Notes: generated from the letters alone by a model not told the origin. A stretch of 5,801 nt of DNA from an uncultured Eubacteriales bacterium (GCA_900319615.1 ONPE01000178.1:1-5801); one strand, 5' to 3'; shown: positions 1 through 5,450, counted from the first letter of the stretch. Program-made: numbers and translations.

Positions 1-1
1 G

Positions 2-259
2 GTAGAGGATGAGAAGGTGCGAATCGACGTCATCGACCACGGCGAGGGCATCCCCAAGGATAAGCTCGACTATATTTGGGATCGCTACTACCGCGTGGAC
101 GAGGAGCACAAGATCGCCAAGGTCGGCACGGGGCTGGGTCTGAGCATAGTCAAAAACATACTGCTCGCGCATGACGCGGACTTCGGCGTAGCGTCAAAGC
201 TCGGCGAAGGATCGGACTTCTATTTCATCATGCCGATCATACCCACAGGGGATGAATAA
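2..259 (+). CDS. Sensor histidine kinase, C-terminal ATPase end (5' truncated by window)
   Basis: This is the last 85 residues of a two-component sensor kinase; the open frame runs off the left edge, so the sensor, HAMP and phospho-acceptor histidine regions are not visible. What remains is the back half of the HATPase_c ATP-binding domain: a G1 box, DHGEGIP, at residues 12-18 of the fragment; an F-box-like stretch, IWDRYYRVD, at 25-33; the G2 box, GTGLGLSIVK, at 42-51; and a closing GEGSDFYFIMP strand typical of the PhoR/VicK-like HPK class. The family autophosphorylates on histidine and passes the phosphate to a response regulator, normally encoded next door but outside this window. It is transcribed towards mgsA and ends in TAA at 257-259. 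The convergent hairpin at 390-417 has a T-run on this strand too and could end its transcript. The signal sensed cannot be told. Confidence 0.93.
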   Translation, partial: VEDEKVRIDVIDHGEGIPKDKLDYIWDRYYRVDEEHKIAKVGTGLGLSIVKNILLAHDADFGVASKLGEGSDFYFIMPIIPTGDE

Positions 260-270
260 CGCTTTTCCAC

Positions 271-373
271 ATTATTATCTCACTGTCATTTTGAGGAGGG
301 CACAATAAATTGTCATTGCGAGGGCTTTAGCCCGTGGCAATCTCAACCTTATTATTGCCCTCCTCGTAATAAT
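271..373. repeat. Nested palindromic intergenic repeat element (copy 1)
   Basis: This non-coding stretch between the convergent kinase and mgsA genes is built of nested inverted repeats. The outermost pair is ATTATTA (271-277) with TAATAAT (367-373). Inside it is a 10-bp exact pair, GAGGAGGGCA (293-302) with TGCCCTCCTC (356-365). The core is a small hairpin, ATTGC (315-319) with GCAAT (337-341), enclosing GGGC (322-325), a TTTA loop and GCCC (330-333). The motif TGTCATT appears twice (284 and 311), so the element looks like one unit inserted in or fused with part of another. The same sequence family recurs at 5405-5540. It resembles the short REP/MITE-like palindromes scattered between genes of gut Clostridia, but no protein is encoded here and I cannot tell whether it is mobile. 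Confidence 0.75.
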
Positions 374-380
374 TTTTACT

Positions 381-417
381 AAATAAAAAATCCGCAGCGG
401 ACAAAACCGTTGCGGAT
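381..417 (-). terminator. Rho-independent terminator of the minD-mgsA unit, probably bidirectional
   Basis: An 11-bp stem with one G-T wobble is formed by positions 390-400 and 407-417 around the loop ACAAAA (401-406). Read on the minus strand it is followed directly by a T-run (TTTTTTATTT, 381-390), the classic intrinsic terminator layout, about 50 nt after the mgsA stop codon. On the plus strand the stem is followed by GATTTTTTG, so it can also stop transcripts coming from the histidine kinase side. A shared terminator between convergent genes fits the layout. Confidence 0.9.
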
Positions 418-466
418 GATTTTTTGTGATCGCTGCTGCCGGAAAAGCGCAGCAAATTCATATTTT

Positions 467-862
467 TTATCTTACGATATCTCTCCAGTCGAGGTCGCCG
501 CGCTCGAGACCGTGGATAAGCACCTCGGCGGTGGCGATGTTTGTAGCGACGGGGATGTTGTGCATATCGCACAGACGGAGAAGATTCATATCGTTGGGCT
601 CATGGGGCTTCGGCGTAAGAGGATCGCGGAAGAATATGAGCATATCTATCTCGTTACAGGCGATGCGCGCAGCGATCTGCTGGTCGCCGCCCTGTGAGCC
701 GCCGAGGAAGGTCTGTATGCTCAGACCGGTAGCCTCTGCGACCATCTTGCCGGTAGTACCGGTCGCGCACAGCTTGTTCCTGCTCAGGATGCCGCAGTAC
801 GCTATACAGAACTGTACCATAAGCTCTTTTTTCTCGTCATGTGCAATAATCGCTATATTCAT
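467..862 (-). CDS. mgsA: Methylglyoxal synthase
   Basis: This cytosolic enzyme converts dihydroxyacetone phosphate to methylglyoxal and phosphate, a bypass of lower glycolysis used when phosphate is short or sugar phosphates build up. The 131-residue product is full length for a Gram-positive member (the E. coli enzyme is about 152 because of a longer C-terminus). Visible family features are HD at residues 8-9, the phosphate-binding TGTTG at 34-38, the GGDQQ block with the catalytic-base aspartate D60 (E. coli Asp71), DPL with D80 (Asp91), H87 in PHEP (His98), and NIPVATNIATAE near 106-117. The position matching E. coli Asp101 reads Asn90, with Asp91 next to it. The ATG start has a strong GGAGG (870-874) seven bases upstream. 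It lies only 17 bp after minD and is followed by a strong terminator, so it should be the last gene of a minD-mgsA unit. Linkage of mgsA to min/mre genes is also known in clostridia. Confidence 0.95.
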   Translation of the reverse strand: MNIAIIAHDEKKELMVQFCIAYCGILSRNKLCATGTTGKMVAEATGLSIQTFLGGSQGGDQQIAARIACNEIDMLIFFRDPLTPKPHEPNDMNLLRLCDMHNIPVATNIATAEVLIHGLERGDLDWRDIVR

Positions 863-869
863 ACACGCA

Positions 870-874
870 CCTCC
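870..874 (-). promoter_or_regulatory. Ribosome binding site of mgsA
   Basis: GGAGG on the minus strand, seven bases before the ATG, lies entirely within the 17-bp gap after the minD stop codon. It fixes the start of mgsA and supports co-translation with minD from one message. Confidence 0.8.
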
Positions 875-879
875 AAAAA

Positions 880-1617
880 TTACTTTATCACTATCGGAAC
901 GTCAATACCCTCAATGCGTTTGACTATTGTATCAAAAATAACAGCGGTCTGTGACCAGTTGCCGGTCAGCGCGCCCCTCTGTGACAGGGCGATGATCCGG
1001 ATATCCTCGGGGATGACCCCGATCAGCCTTATACCGGCTTCGTCGATGACCTCGTCGAGATCCTTGTACAGCCCCATCTTGAAGAAGCGGTCGCGATCGA
1101 AGCGGTTGATGATAAGCCTGCGGTCGGTGACGCCCATCTCGGCGAGCTTGCCGGAGATTTTTTTGCATCCGCGGATGCTGATAGGCTCGGGGTTGATGAC
1201 CACCAAGGCTCTGTCTGCGCCTGAAGCCGCAGCCTCAAAGCCCGACCCGGTGCCTGCCGGCGAATCTATCAGGATGTAATCAAAATCATCCCTGACCTTG
1301 TCGACAAAGCCCTTTATCAGCGACGGGCTGACCTCGTCGTCGGCATACAGCGGAGCGGCGATGCTGTAGAGCTCCAAGCCGCCGTCTATACGGTACATAG
1401 CCTCGTTAAAATCGCAGGCGCCGCTGATGACGTCGGCAATATCATATACCAGCCTGTCCGATATACCGAGCACCATATCCACGCCTCTCATGCCGCTGTC
1501 GCAGTCCATGATCAGCACTTTTTTGTTTTGTTTGGCAAGCGCCGCGGCGATCCCGGCGCAAACAGTTGTTTTGCCTGTGCCGCCTTTGCCCGACGCAACC
1601 ACTATTACTTCACACAT
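880..1617 (-). CDS. minD: MinD/ParA-family ATPase (septum-site determining protein MinD-like)
   Basis: The 245-residue product starts MCEVIVVASGKGG. It carries the deviant Walker A motif GKGGTGKTT at residues 10-18, with the signature lysine K11 and the phosphate-binding K16. An A'-type DCDSGMRGVD follows at 38-47, a Walker B-like strand ending in DSPAG at 118-122, NPEP at about 154, and GVIPED near 205. This pattern, including the LGxxDRxVYDIxDVIxG segment, fits MinD better than ParA or flagellar FlhG. MinD dimerises on ATP and, in the known systems, binds the membrane and carries MinC to the poles to block Z-ring formation. The start was put at the ATG at 1615-1617, preceded by AGAGGT (1627-1632). 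The frame stays open to 1668, but that extension reads through a terminator stem and lacks family similarity. Unusually, the C-terminus (KRIEGIDVPIVIK) shows no amphipathic membrane-targeting helix, and neither minC nor minE is adjacent. Confidence 0.88.
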   Translation of the reverse strand: MCEVIVVASGKGGTGKTTVCAGIAAALAKQNKKVLIMDCDSGMRGVDMVLGISDRLVYDIADVISGACDFNEAMYRIDGGLELYSIAAPLYADDEVSPSLIKGFVDKVRDDFDYILIDSPAGTGSGFEAAASGADRALVVINPEPISIRGCKKISGKLAEMGVTDRRLIINRFDRDRFFKMGLYKDLDEVIDEAGIRLIGVIPEDIRIIALSQRGALTGNWSQTAVIFDTIVKRIEGIDVPIVIK

Positions 1618-1639
1618 TACGCTATTACCTCTATTTTTT

Positions 1640-1668
1640 ATTTTATCACAAACAAAATAAAAGAGCAA
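1640..1668 (-). promoter_or_regulatory. Candidate sigma-A promoter for minD-mgsA
   Basis: On the minus strand, TTGCTC (1663-1668) and TAAAAT (1640-1645) are separated by exactly 17 bases, matching three and five of the six consensus positions. The -35 lies inside the terminator stem of the upstream gene. The predicted start point is only about 15-25 bases before the minD ATG, just ahead of its ribosome binding site. This is inferred from sequence pattern alone, and AT-rich DNA gives chance matches. Confidence 0.45.
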
Positions 1669-1688
1669 CTCAAAAGAACTGCTCTTTT
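1659..1688 (-). terminator. Intrinsic terminator between mrdA and minD
   Basis: A 9-bp perfect stem is formed by AAAAGAGCA (1659-1667) and TGCTCTTTT (1680-1688) around a 12-base loop. On the minus strand it is followed by TTTTATTTTG. It lies about 80 bp after the PBP2 stop codon and 41 bp before the minD start, so it would end the mre-mrdA transcript and separate it from minD-mgsA. Its A/T-flanked symmetry would let it act on either strand, but no plus-strand gene precedes it. Confidence 0.75.
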
Positions 1689-1770
1689 CGTAGAATTATA
1701 AACCGCGAATTTAGCTATTTTAAATAAAAACCCGCTTTTTTACTTTATATTATTATATTATTTTTGAAGG
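1689..1770. other. AT-rich gap after mrdA
   Basis: About 80 bp between the PBP2 stop codon and the terminator is strongly AT-rich, including a run of alternating TAT/TTA at about 1744-1765. I see no gene, no convincing hairpin and no repeat of the family found elsewhere in the window. It is most likely 3' untranslated sequence. Confidence 0.5.
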
Positions 1771-2466
1771 TTAACCGCTGAAATGCCACGGGTCCTTCTT
1801 CACCTCGTCGACGGTCTTGTCATAGAAATACGCGTCGAGGATATCGCACGCCGCCTGCTGGGGCAGATAGCTGCGTCCGCCGTGCTCGAAGAGTACTGCG
1901 AGAGCGATCTCGGGGTCGTCGTACGGAGCGAAGCAGATGAAGACGTTGTGGTCGGAGCCGGCGTTCTCGGCGGTACCGGTCTTTGCGCCCATCGGGACGG
2001 GATACTGGCCGGAGCGCGACATCGCGGTGCCTGTCCTCTGCACAGCCCACATAGCCTCCTTGACAAGGTCGATGTTGTCCTGAGATACGCCCGTTCGCGC
2101 GGCGACCTCGGGCTTTTCGGGGTCGTTATAGAGGATGGTCTCGTCGCGCTCGTAGTTGACGATCTTGCGCACGAGATGGGTGCGGTAGCGCACGCCGTTG
2201 TTGGCGATGGTGGAAACATAGGTCGCGAGCTGCACCGGGGTGAAGGCGTTGTCGCTCTGTCCGATAGCAGCCTGCACGGTGTTGCCCTCATACCAGACAT
2301 TAGAATCTCTGCCTGCGAGTATGCCGGTATTCTCATAGACCTCGAGACCTGTCTTTGCGCCGAGGCCGAGCTTCTCTGCATACATATACATGGTGGTGAT
2401 GCCTACGCGTCTGCCTACCTCGGCGAAGTAACAGTTGCAGGAGTGCGCCATAGCGCTTTCGAGCAA
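1771..2466 (-). pseudogene. mrdA: Penicillin-binding protein 2, C-terminal transpeptidase part (out of frame with the N-terminal part)
   Basis: This is the second half of the PBP2 transpeptidase domain, about 230 residues, read in a different frame from the first half (2415-3908). It begins at about LLESAMAHSCNCYFAEVG and contains the second and third active-site motifs: SCN (2434-2442) and KTGT in GAKTGTAE (1972-1983). Other PBP2 landmarks are LGLGAKTGLEVYE and AAIGQSDNAFTPVQLA. It ends at TAA 1771-1773. The nearest in-frame ATG (2449-2451) has no ribosome binding site, and the frame further upstream is not PBP-like, so it is unlikely to be translated alone. Without the SxxK serine it could not acylate. 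Taken with the 5' part it shows one mrdA gene disrupted at about 2461-2466, either a real mutation or an assembly or sequencing error. Confidence 0.88.
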
Positions 2467-3908
2467 TCGTACACGCCGTCGCAGAATATCGTGGTGGACG
2501 GGGTGATGATGTTCTCTTCCAGAGCAGCGGTGGCGACGCACGGCTTAAAGGTCGAGCCGGGTGCGAATGCGCCGTCAAAGGCACGGTTGAACATCGGGAT
2601 ATCCTCGTTCTCGAAAAGATAAGAGGAATAATCGGGATCGTAGTAGCGCGAGATATCATAGCCCGGATAGGACGCTGCCGCTATGACGGAGTTGTCGCGA
2701 ACGTCGAGCATGACTGCGGCGCCGGCGATACAATCCTCGCCCATCTTGCTCTGCTGCTTGGCGTTAGTCGCCTTGGCGCGCTTTACGTCGGCTTCGCCGA
2801 GCCTGCGTGCCTCTTTGATGTTCTTTTCAAGAGTATAGGCGGCGACCTCCTGTACGTTTGAGTCGATGGTCAGATAAACGGTGTCGCCGGGTCTCGCCTT
2901 GATGGTCTCTTCCTCACCGACGATGTTGCCGTCGGCGTCGGTGACGATGGTCTTTTCTCCTGCGTCGCCGCGGAGATAATCCTCGAGAGCAAGCTCGATA
3001 CCGAACTTGCCGATCACGTCGTCGATGCCGTAGCCTTTATCCTTGTTTTCGTTATACTCGTCCTCGTTGAGCTTGCCGACCACGCCGAGGATATGCGGTA
3101 TGACGGAGCCGTTCTTGATAACACGCTCGTTTACGGTACGTATCTCTACGGCAGGGACGGTCTGGGTGCGCTCGGAAACTACGGAGACGGTGTTGCTGCT
3201 GACGTCGGAGGCGATGACATACACCTGCTCGTAAGAGAAGCCCTTCTTCTCCATATTGTAGCGAACCGAGATGACCGCGCGGCGTGTAAAGATATCCTCG
3301 ATGATATCAGCCTTGTAGCGCTCGGCGAGCCCCGCCATGATCTCGTCGGCGGTCAAGCCCTCTTTATTGAGCATGGAGGGGGATTCGATATATTCTACGT
3401 CGCCCTCGCTGCCCTCGTCAAAGACGAAGCCGCCGTCCTGCACGGAGATAGGCAGATCGTCGATATACTTCTCGCCGCACTCGTTGAGGATATTGAGCAG
3501 GTCGATGATGATGACGTTAAGCTGTTCGTCGTCGGTGATATACACCTTATTGACGACAACGTTATACGCGGTCTCGTTGACAGCGAACGGTCTGCCGTTA
3601 ACGTCGAGTATCTCTCCGCGCGTCGCGTCTGAGACCACGGTGTGGGCGGTCGAAGCCTCGCTGAGCTCCTTGTACTCTTCGCCGTGGACTATCTGCCAGT
3701 TGAACAACCTCAGGGAAAAGACCCCGAAAATTGCCGCCAGCAGAAGCAGGCACAGGACAAGCCGGAGCGTGGAAGAATCCTTTTTCTCTTTATCCGTGTT
3801 GTTCCCGTTCGATTTCATAGAGCTGCGGTTATTGGCGTTGATTATCTTGTCATAATCATCGTTGCTCATCTTCTGCATCTTCACAGATTTTTGAAAAGGT
3901 CCTTTCAC
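2415..3908 (-). CDS. mrdA: Penicillin-binding protein 2 (class B PBP), N-terminal part, frameshifted
   Basis: This is the transpeptidase of the elongation machinery, which cross-links peptidoglycan along the side wall with RodA and MreCD. The visible order is a 48-residue basic cytoplasmic tail, one membrane anchor (about 49-74, LRLVLCLLLLAAIFGVFSLR), a PBP dimer domain (RGEILDVNGRPFAVN at 97-111; GVVGKLNEDEY and GIDDVIGKFGIELALEDYLRG to about 314), then the start of the transpeptidase domain with APGSTFKP, in which S452 is the acylated serine and K455 completes SxxK. Real homology ends at about D481 (FCDGVYD); the remaining 16 residues to the stop at 2415 are out of frame. The start is GTG (3906-3908), chosen because AAGGAGG lies six bases upstream; the in-frame ATG at codon 11 has no such site. 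Homologues have about 22 more residues, including an HG pair, before the SxN block. The predicted protein as written would be inactive. Confidence 0.9.
   Translation of the reverse strand: MKGPFQKSVKMQKMSNDDYDKIINANNRSSMKSNGNNTDKEKKDSSTLRLVLCLLLLAAIFGVFSLRLFNWQIVHGEEYKELSEASTAHTVVSDATRGEILDVNGRPFAVNETAYNVVVNKVYITDDEQLNVIIIDLLNILNECGEKYIDDLPISVQDGGFVFDEGSEGDVEYIESPSMLNKEGLTADEIMAGLAERYKADIIEDIFTRRAVISVRYNMEKKGFSYEQVYVIASDVSSNTVSVVSERTQTVPAVEIRTVNERVIKNGSVIPHILGVVGKLNEDEYNENKDKGYGIDDVIGKFGIELALEDYLRGDAGEKTIVTDADGNIVGEEETIKARPGDTVYLTIDSNVQEVAAYTLEKNIKEARRLGEADVKRAKATNAKQQSKMGEDCIAGAAVMLDVRDNSVIAAASYPGYDISRYYDPDYSSYLFENEDIPMFNRAFDGAFAPGSTFKPCVATAALEENIITPSTTIFCDGVYDCSKALWRTPATVTSPR
2461..2466 (-). 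other. Break point in mrdA: frame change plus apparent internal deletion
   Basis: The upstream frame matches PBP2 down to GVYD (last codon 2466-2468), while the downstream frame matches from about LESAM (2463 on). Joining them needs a shift equal to loss of 3n+1 bases. E. coli PBP2, recalled from memory, has about 22 residues between the corresponding points, so roughly 67 bases seem to be missing. No slippery heptamer is seen here, so programmed frameshifting is unlikely. Confidence 0.75.
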
Positions 3909-3911
3909 AGC

Positions 3912-3972
3912 CTGCCTCCTTCCTGCGTGATTTTTTCAGGCAGCTTTGCGATCTGATTTGCGGTTGCTGCCT
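3912..3972 (-). promoter_or_regulatory. mreD-mrdA leader with two competing hairpins
   Basis: The 70-bp gap between mreD and mrdA holds three complementary segments. In message order, AGGCAGC (3972-3966) can pair with GCTGCCT (3944-3938), 7 bp with a 21-base loop. The same central segment can instead pair with AGGCAG (3917-3912), 6 bp, which includes the end of the ribosome binding site. The two structures exclude each other, so the upstream hairpin would free the site and the downstream one would mask it. The upstream hairpin has no T-run on the minus strand and so is not a terminator for the operon. The pairing is visible; regulation is inference, and stems this short occur by chance. Confidence 0.3.
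3915..3921 (-). promoter_or_regulatory. Ribosome binding site of mrdA
   Basis: A perfect AAGGAGG on the minus strand, six bases before GTG at 3906-3908. It decides the non-ATG start. Its last three bases fall in a segment that can pair with 3938-3943 (see the leader feature). Confidence 0.8.
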
Positions 3973-3978
3973 TTTTTA

Positions 3979-4494
3979 TCATACCTCCGGCGTAAGGGAG
4001 TTATAGATGAATTTGTTCAAGAAATAGAACGGTATCGAGCATATATAGGTCTGTACCATGCGCGAAACCAGATGATTTGTGAAGTAAGTCCAGTTATCGT
4101 CCGTACCGGGGATGACGAACGCTATCAGATAGTAGAGCATGAAGATCGCTCCCACAGCGATCGCCGCGTACAGCAGAAAGTTGGGGAAGGTCGCCATGAT
4201 CAGGTTGTTCGCCGCGTAGCCGACGATGAAGCATACTATCGTAAGAGTGATGGTGAACAGCCCGATGCTGTCGGTGTAGGCTATATCAGCCATCATGCCC
4301 GATACCATGCCGATGATCATCGCGGGTATCTCGCGCTCGAAGATCGCCGCGGTCAGCGCGACGCAAACCGTCAGCACCGGCTTGGCTCCGAAGAGCTCGG
4401 GCAGCAGATGCGGCGTTGTAGCCAGCACAAACGCCACGATTATCTCTATCACATATGCCAGATATCTGAAAAACGAATTTGATCTGTCTGACAA
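3979..4494 (-). CDS. mreD: Rod shape-determining protein MreD
   Basis: A 171-residue, strongly hydrophobic inner-membrane protein, the usual length for MreD. Membrane segments are seen at about residues 10-27, 38-52, 56-72, 77-98, 103-128 and 143-160, with few charged residues between them. The family is poorly conserved in sequence, so the assignment leans on topology, length and its place between mreC and mrdA. MreD works with MreC and MreB in the elongasome and supports PBP2/RodA activity. The start is TTG at 4492-4494; no other plausible start exists near the N-terminus. AAGGAG (4503-4508) lies eight bases upstream and overlaps the mreC stop codon, which suggests translation coupled to mreC. 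It ends with TGA at 3979-3981. Confidence 0.88.
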   Translation of the reverse strand: MSDRSNSFFRYLAYVIEIIVAFVLATTPHLLPELFGAKPVLTVCVALTAAIFEREIPAMIIGMVSGMMADIAYTDSIGLFTITLTIVCFIVGYAANNLIMATFPNFLLYAAIAVGAIFMLYYLIAFVIPGTDDNWTYFTNHLVSRMVQTYICSIPFYFLNKFIYNSLTPEV

Positions 4495-4502
4495 GCTACT
4501 CT

Positions 4503-4508
4503 CTCCTT
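4503..4508 (-). promoter_or_regulatory. mreD ribosome binding site overlapping the mreC stop codon
   Basis: On the minus strand the mreC stop TAA (4507-4509) runs into AAGGAG, giving TAAGGAG eight bases before the TTG start of mreD. With only 12 bp between the genes, a ribosome ending mreC can restart on mreD, which would keep the two partner proteins in step. It also supports the rare TTG start. Confidence 0.75.
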
Positions 4509-5346
4509 AGTCCGGTTTCAGGATCTCGCCCTGTCCGTCATACTCGGTGATGACAGCGACGTCGACCACCTTGCTTATATCATCGTAGGGCTCGATAACG
4601 GCATAGTAGGAGGTGTCGTATGTATCGTAGCCTATCTCGATGACCTCGCCGAGCACCATGCCCTTGGGGTAGATGCCTGCGGTACCGGCGGAGGTGATGA
4701 TGTCGCCCTCCTGCACCTTGTGCTCCGAGTTGAGCTTGGTGAACATCGTGCGGTTATCTTCGGCAAATTTCGCCGAACCGGTGATGATGCCTGTATCGCC
4801 GGTAGCGTTATCCACTGCACCCACGCTTGTCTGGGGCGAGAGGATCGTCACGACCTTGGCGGTGTACGCGTCAGCCTCGGATATCCAGCCGATCAGACTG
4901 TTTTCTGCGAGGACAGGGTCGCCGGTGCTGATACCTGACGCGGTGCCCTTATCAATGGTGAAGGAGCCGAACTCGTCGTTGCTGTCGCGGCGAAGAGCGG
5001 TAGCCGGGATGAGGGTGAAGTCGTCGTGCTCCTTTTTCAGCTTGTAGAACTTCCAGAGCCGGGTGTTCTCTTCCTTTACGCTGTAGTAGTCGATAAGCCT
5101 TGTGCGGAGCTCGCGGTTCGCCTCGCTTAGCAGCTCGTTCTCGGCTTTCAGCTCTTCGTAGCTTTTGCCGTCGCTCTGATCCTGCGAGGCGGCTGCGGTG
5201 ACCTTGCTCAGTCCGTAGGTGATGGTGTTGAGCGTCGTAGAAACGACGTTGTTATCCACGTTCCGCGTAAAGACGGACAGCATGATCAGCACCAGCAGCA
5301 CCGAGAGGAATATTTTGATTTTTGGTGAAGAAAAAAACTCTTTCAT
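4507..5346 (-). CDS. mreC: Rod shape-determining protein MreC
   Basis: A 279-residue bitopic membrane protein of the elongation machinery, of normal length. It has a short N-terminal cytoplasmic tail (KEFFSSPKIK), one membrane segment at about residues 11-27 (IFLSVLLVLIMLSVF), a coiled coil at about 62-105 (EELKAENELLSEANRELRTRL onward) used for dimerisation, then the extracellular double beta-barrel region from about 112 to 270. Family signatures include GTASGISTGDPVL, GLIGW-like NSLIGWISE, and GTAGIYPKGMVLGEV near 221-235. MreC bridges MreB and MreD to PBP2 outside the membrane, and the PBP2 gene follows mreD here. The ATG at 5344-5346 has only a weak GGA-type site upstream. The 206-bp gap separating it from mreB is unusually long for this operon and is filled by palindromic repeats. 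Confidence 0.96.
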   Translation of the reverse strand: MKEFFSSPKIKIFLSVLLVLIMLSVFTRNVDNNVVSTTLNTITYGLSKVTAAASQDQSDGKSYEELKAENELLSEANRELRTRLIDYYSVKEENTRLWKFYKLKKEHDDFTLIPATALRRDSNDEFGSFTIDKGTASGISTGDPVLAENSLIGWISEADAYTAKVVTILSPQTSVGAVDNATGDTGIITGSAKFAEDNRTMFTKLNSEHKVQEGDIITSAGTAGIYPKGMVLGEVIEIGYDTYDTSYYAVIEPYDDISKVVDVAVITEYDGQGEILKPD

Positions 5347-5404
5347 CTTTTTTCCGTCCGAATTAGATTTAATCAGTCGATATCACAACGGGGCGCATAC
5401 TTAT

Positions 5405-5450
5405 CGTCATTACGGGGAGGGCACTGCATATTACCCGATGTGGTAATCCC
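5405..5450 (+). repeat. Palindromic intergenic repeat unit (copy 2, left half)
   Basis: This unit runs from CGTCATTACGGGGAGGGCA to GTGGTAATCCC. It has the same ends as the core of copy 1 (TGTCATTGCGAGG to GTGGCAATCTC, 311-344). The terminal stem is ATTAC (5409-5413) with GTAAT (5443-5447), where copy 1 has ATTGC with GCAAT: both sides changed together. It lies in the mreB-mreC gap and encodes nothing. Confidence 0.7.

Noticed and set aside
271..373. CRISPR-like array
   Set aside because: The units are palindromic, unevenly spaced and inverted relative to one another, with no regular spacers and no cas genes in the window.
426..923. Plus-strand open frame of 165 codons overlapping mgsA
   Set aside because: It lies fully antisense to the conserved methylglyoxal synthase, starts inside a terminator and has a low-complexity Ser/Arg/Pro sequence.
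1618..1668. An upstream TTG start that would add 17 residues to MinD
   Set aside because: The extension is encoded by the terminator stem, has no ribosome binding site, and MinD proteins start just before the first beta strand, as the internal ATG does.
2450..2475. Programmed ribosomal frameshift joining the two PBP2 parts
   Set aside because: There is no slippery heptamer or downstream pseudoknot-like structure, and a simple shift would still leave about 22 conserved residues missing.
1783..2622. A 279-codon open frame on the plus strand, antisense to the PBP2 C-terminal region
   Set aside because: It is a mirror of the GC-biased codons of the real gene: it has no recognisable domain or hydrophobic core, and the opposite strand clearly encodes PBP2 motifs.
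3966..3977. Hairpin plus T-run on the plus strand as a terminator
   Set aside because: The T-run lies on the strand opposite to all local genes, and no plus-strand gene precedes it, so a terminator role has no client here.
3946..4482. A 178-codon plus-strand open frame opposite mreD
   Set aside because: The product is rich in Arg, His, Asp and Tyr without family features, while the minus strand gives a multi-span membrane protein of MreD length in the right operon place.
5347..5400. A promoter directly upstream of mreC (TTGTGA with TCTAAT)
   Set aside because: The spacing is only 15 bases and the -10 match is modest; the pattern is no better than expected by chance in this AT-leaning stretch.
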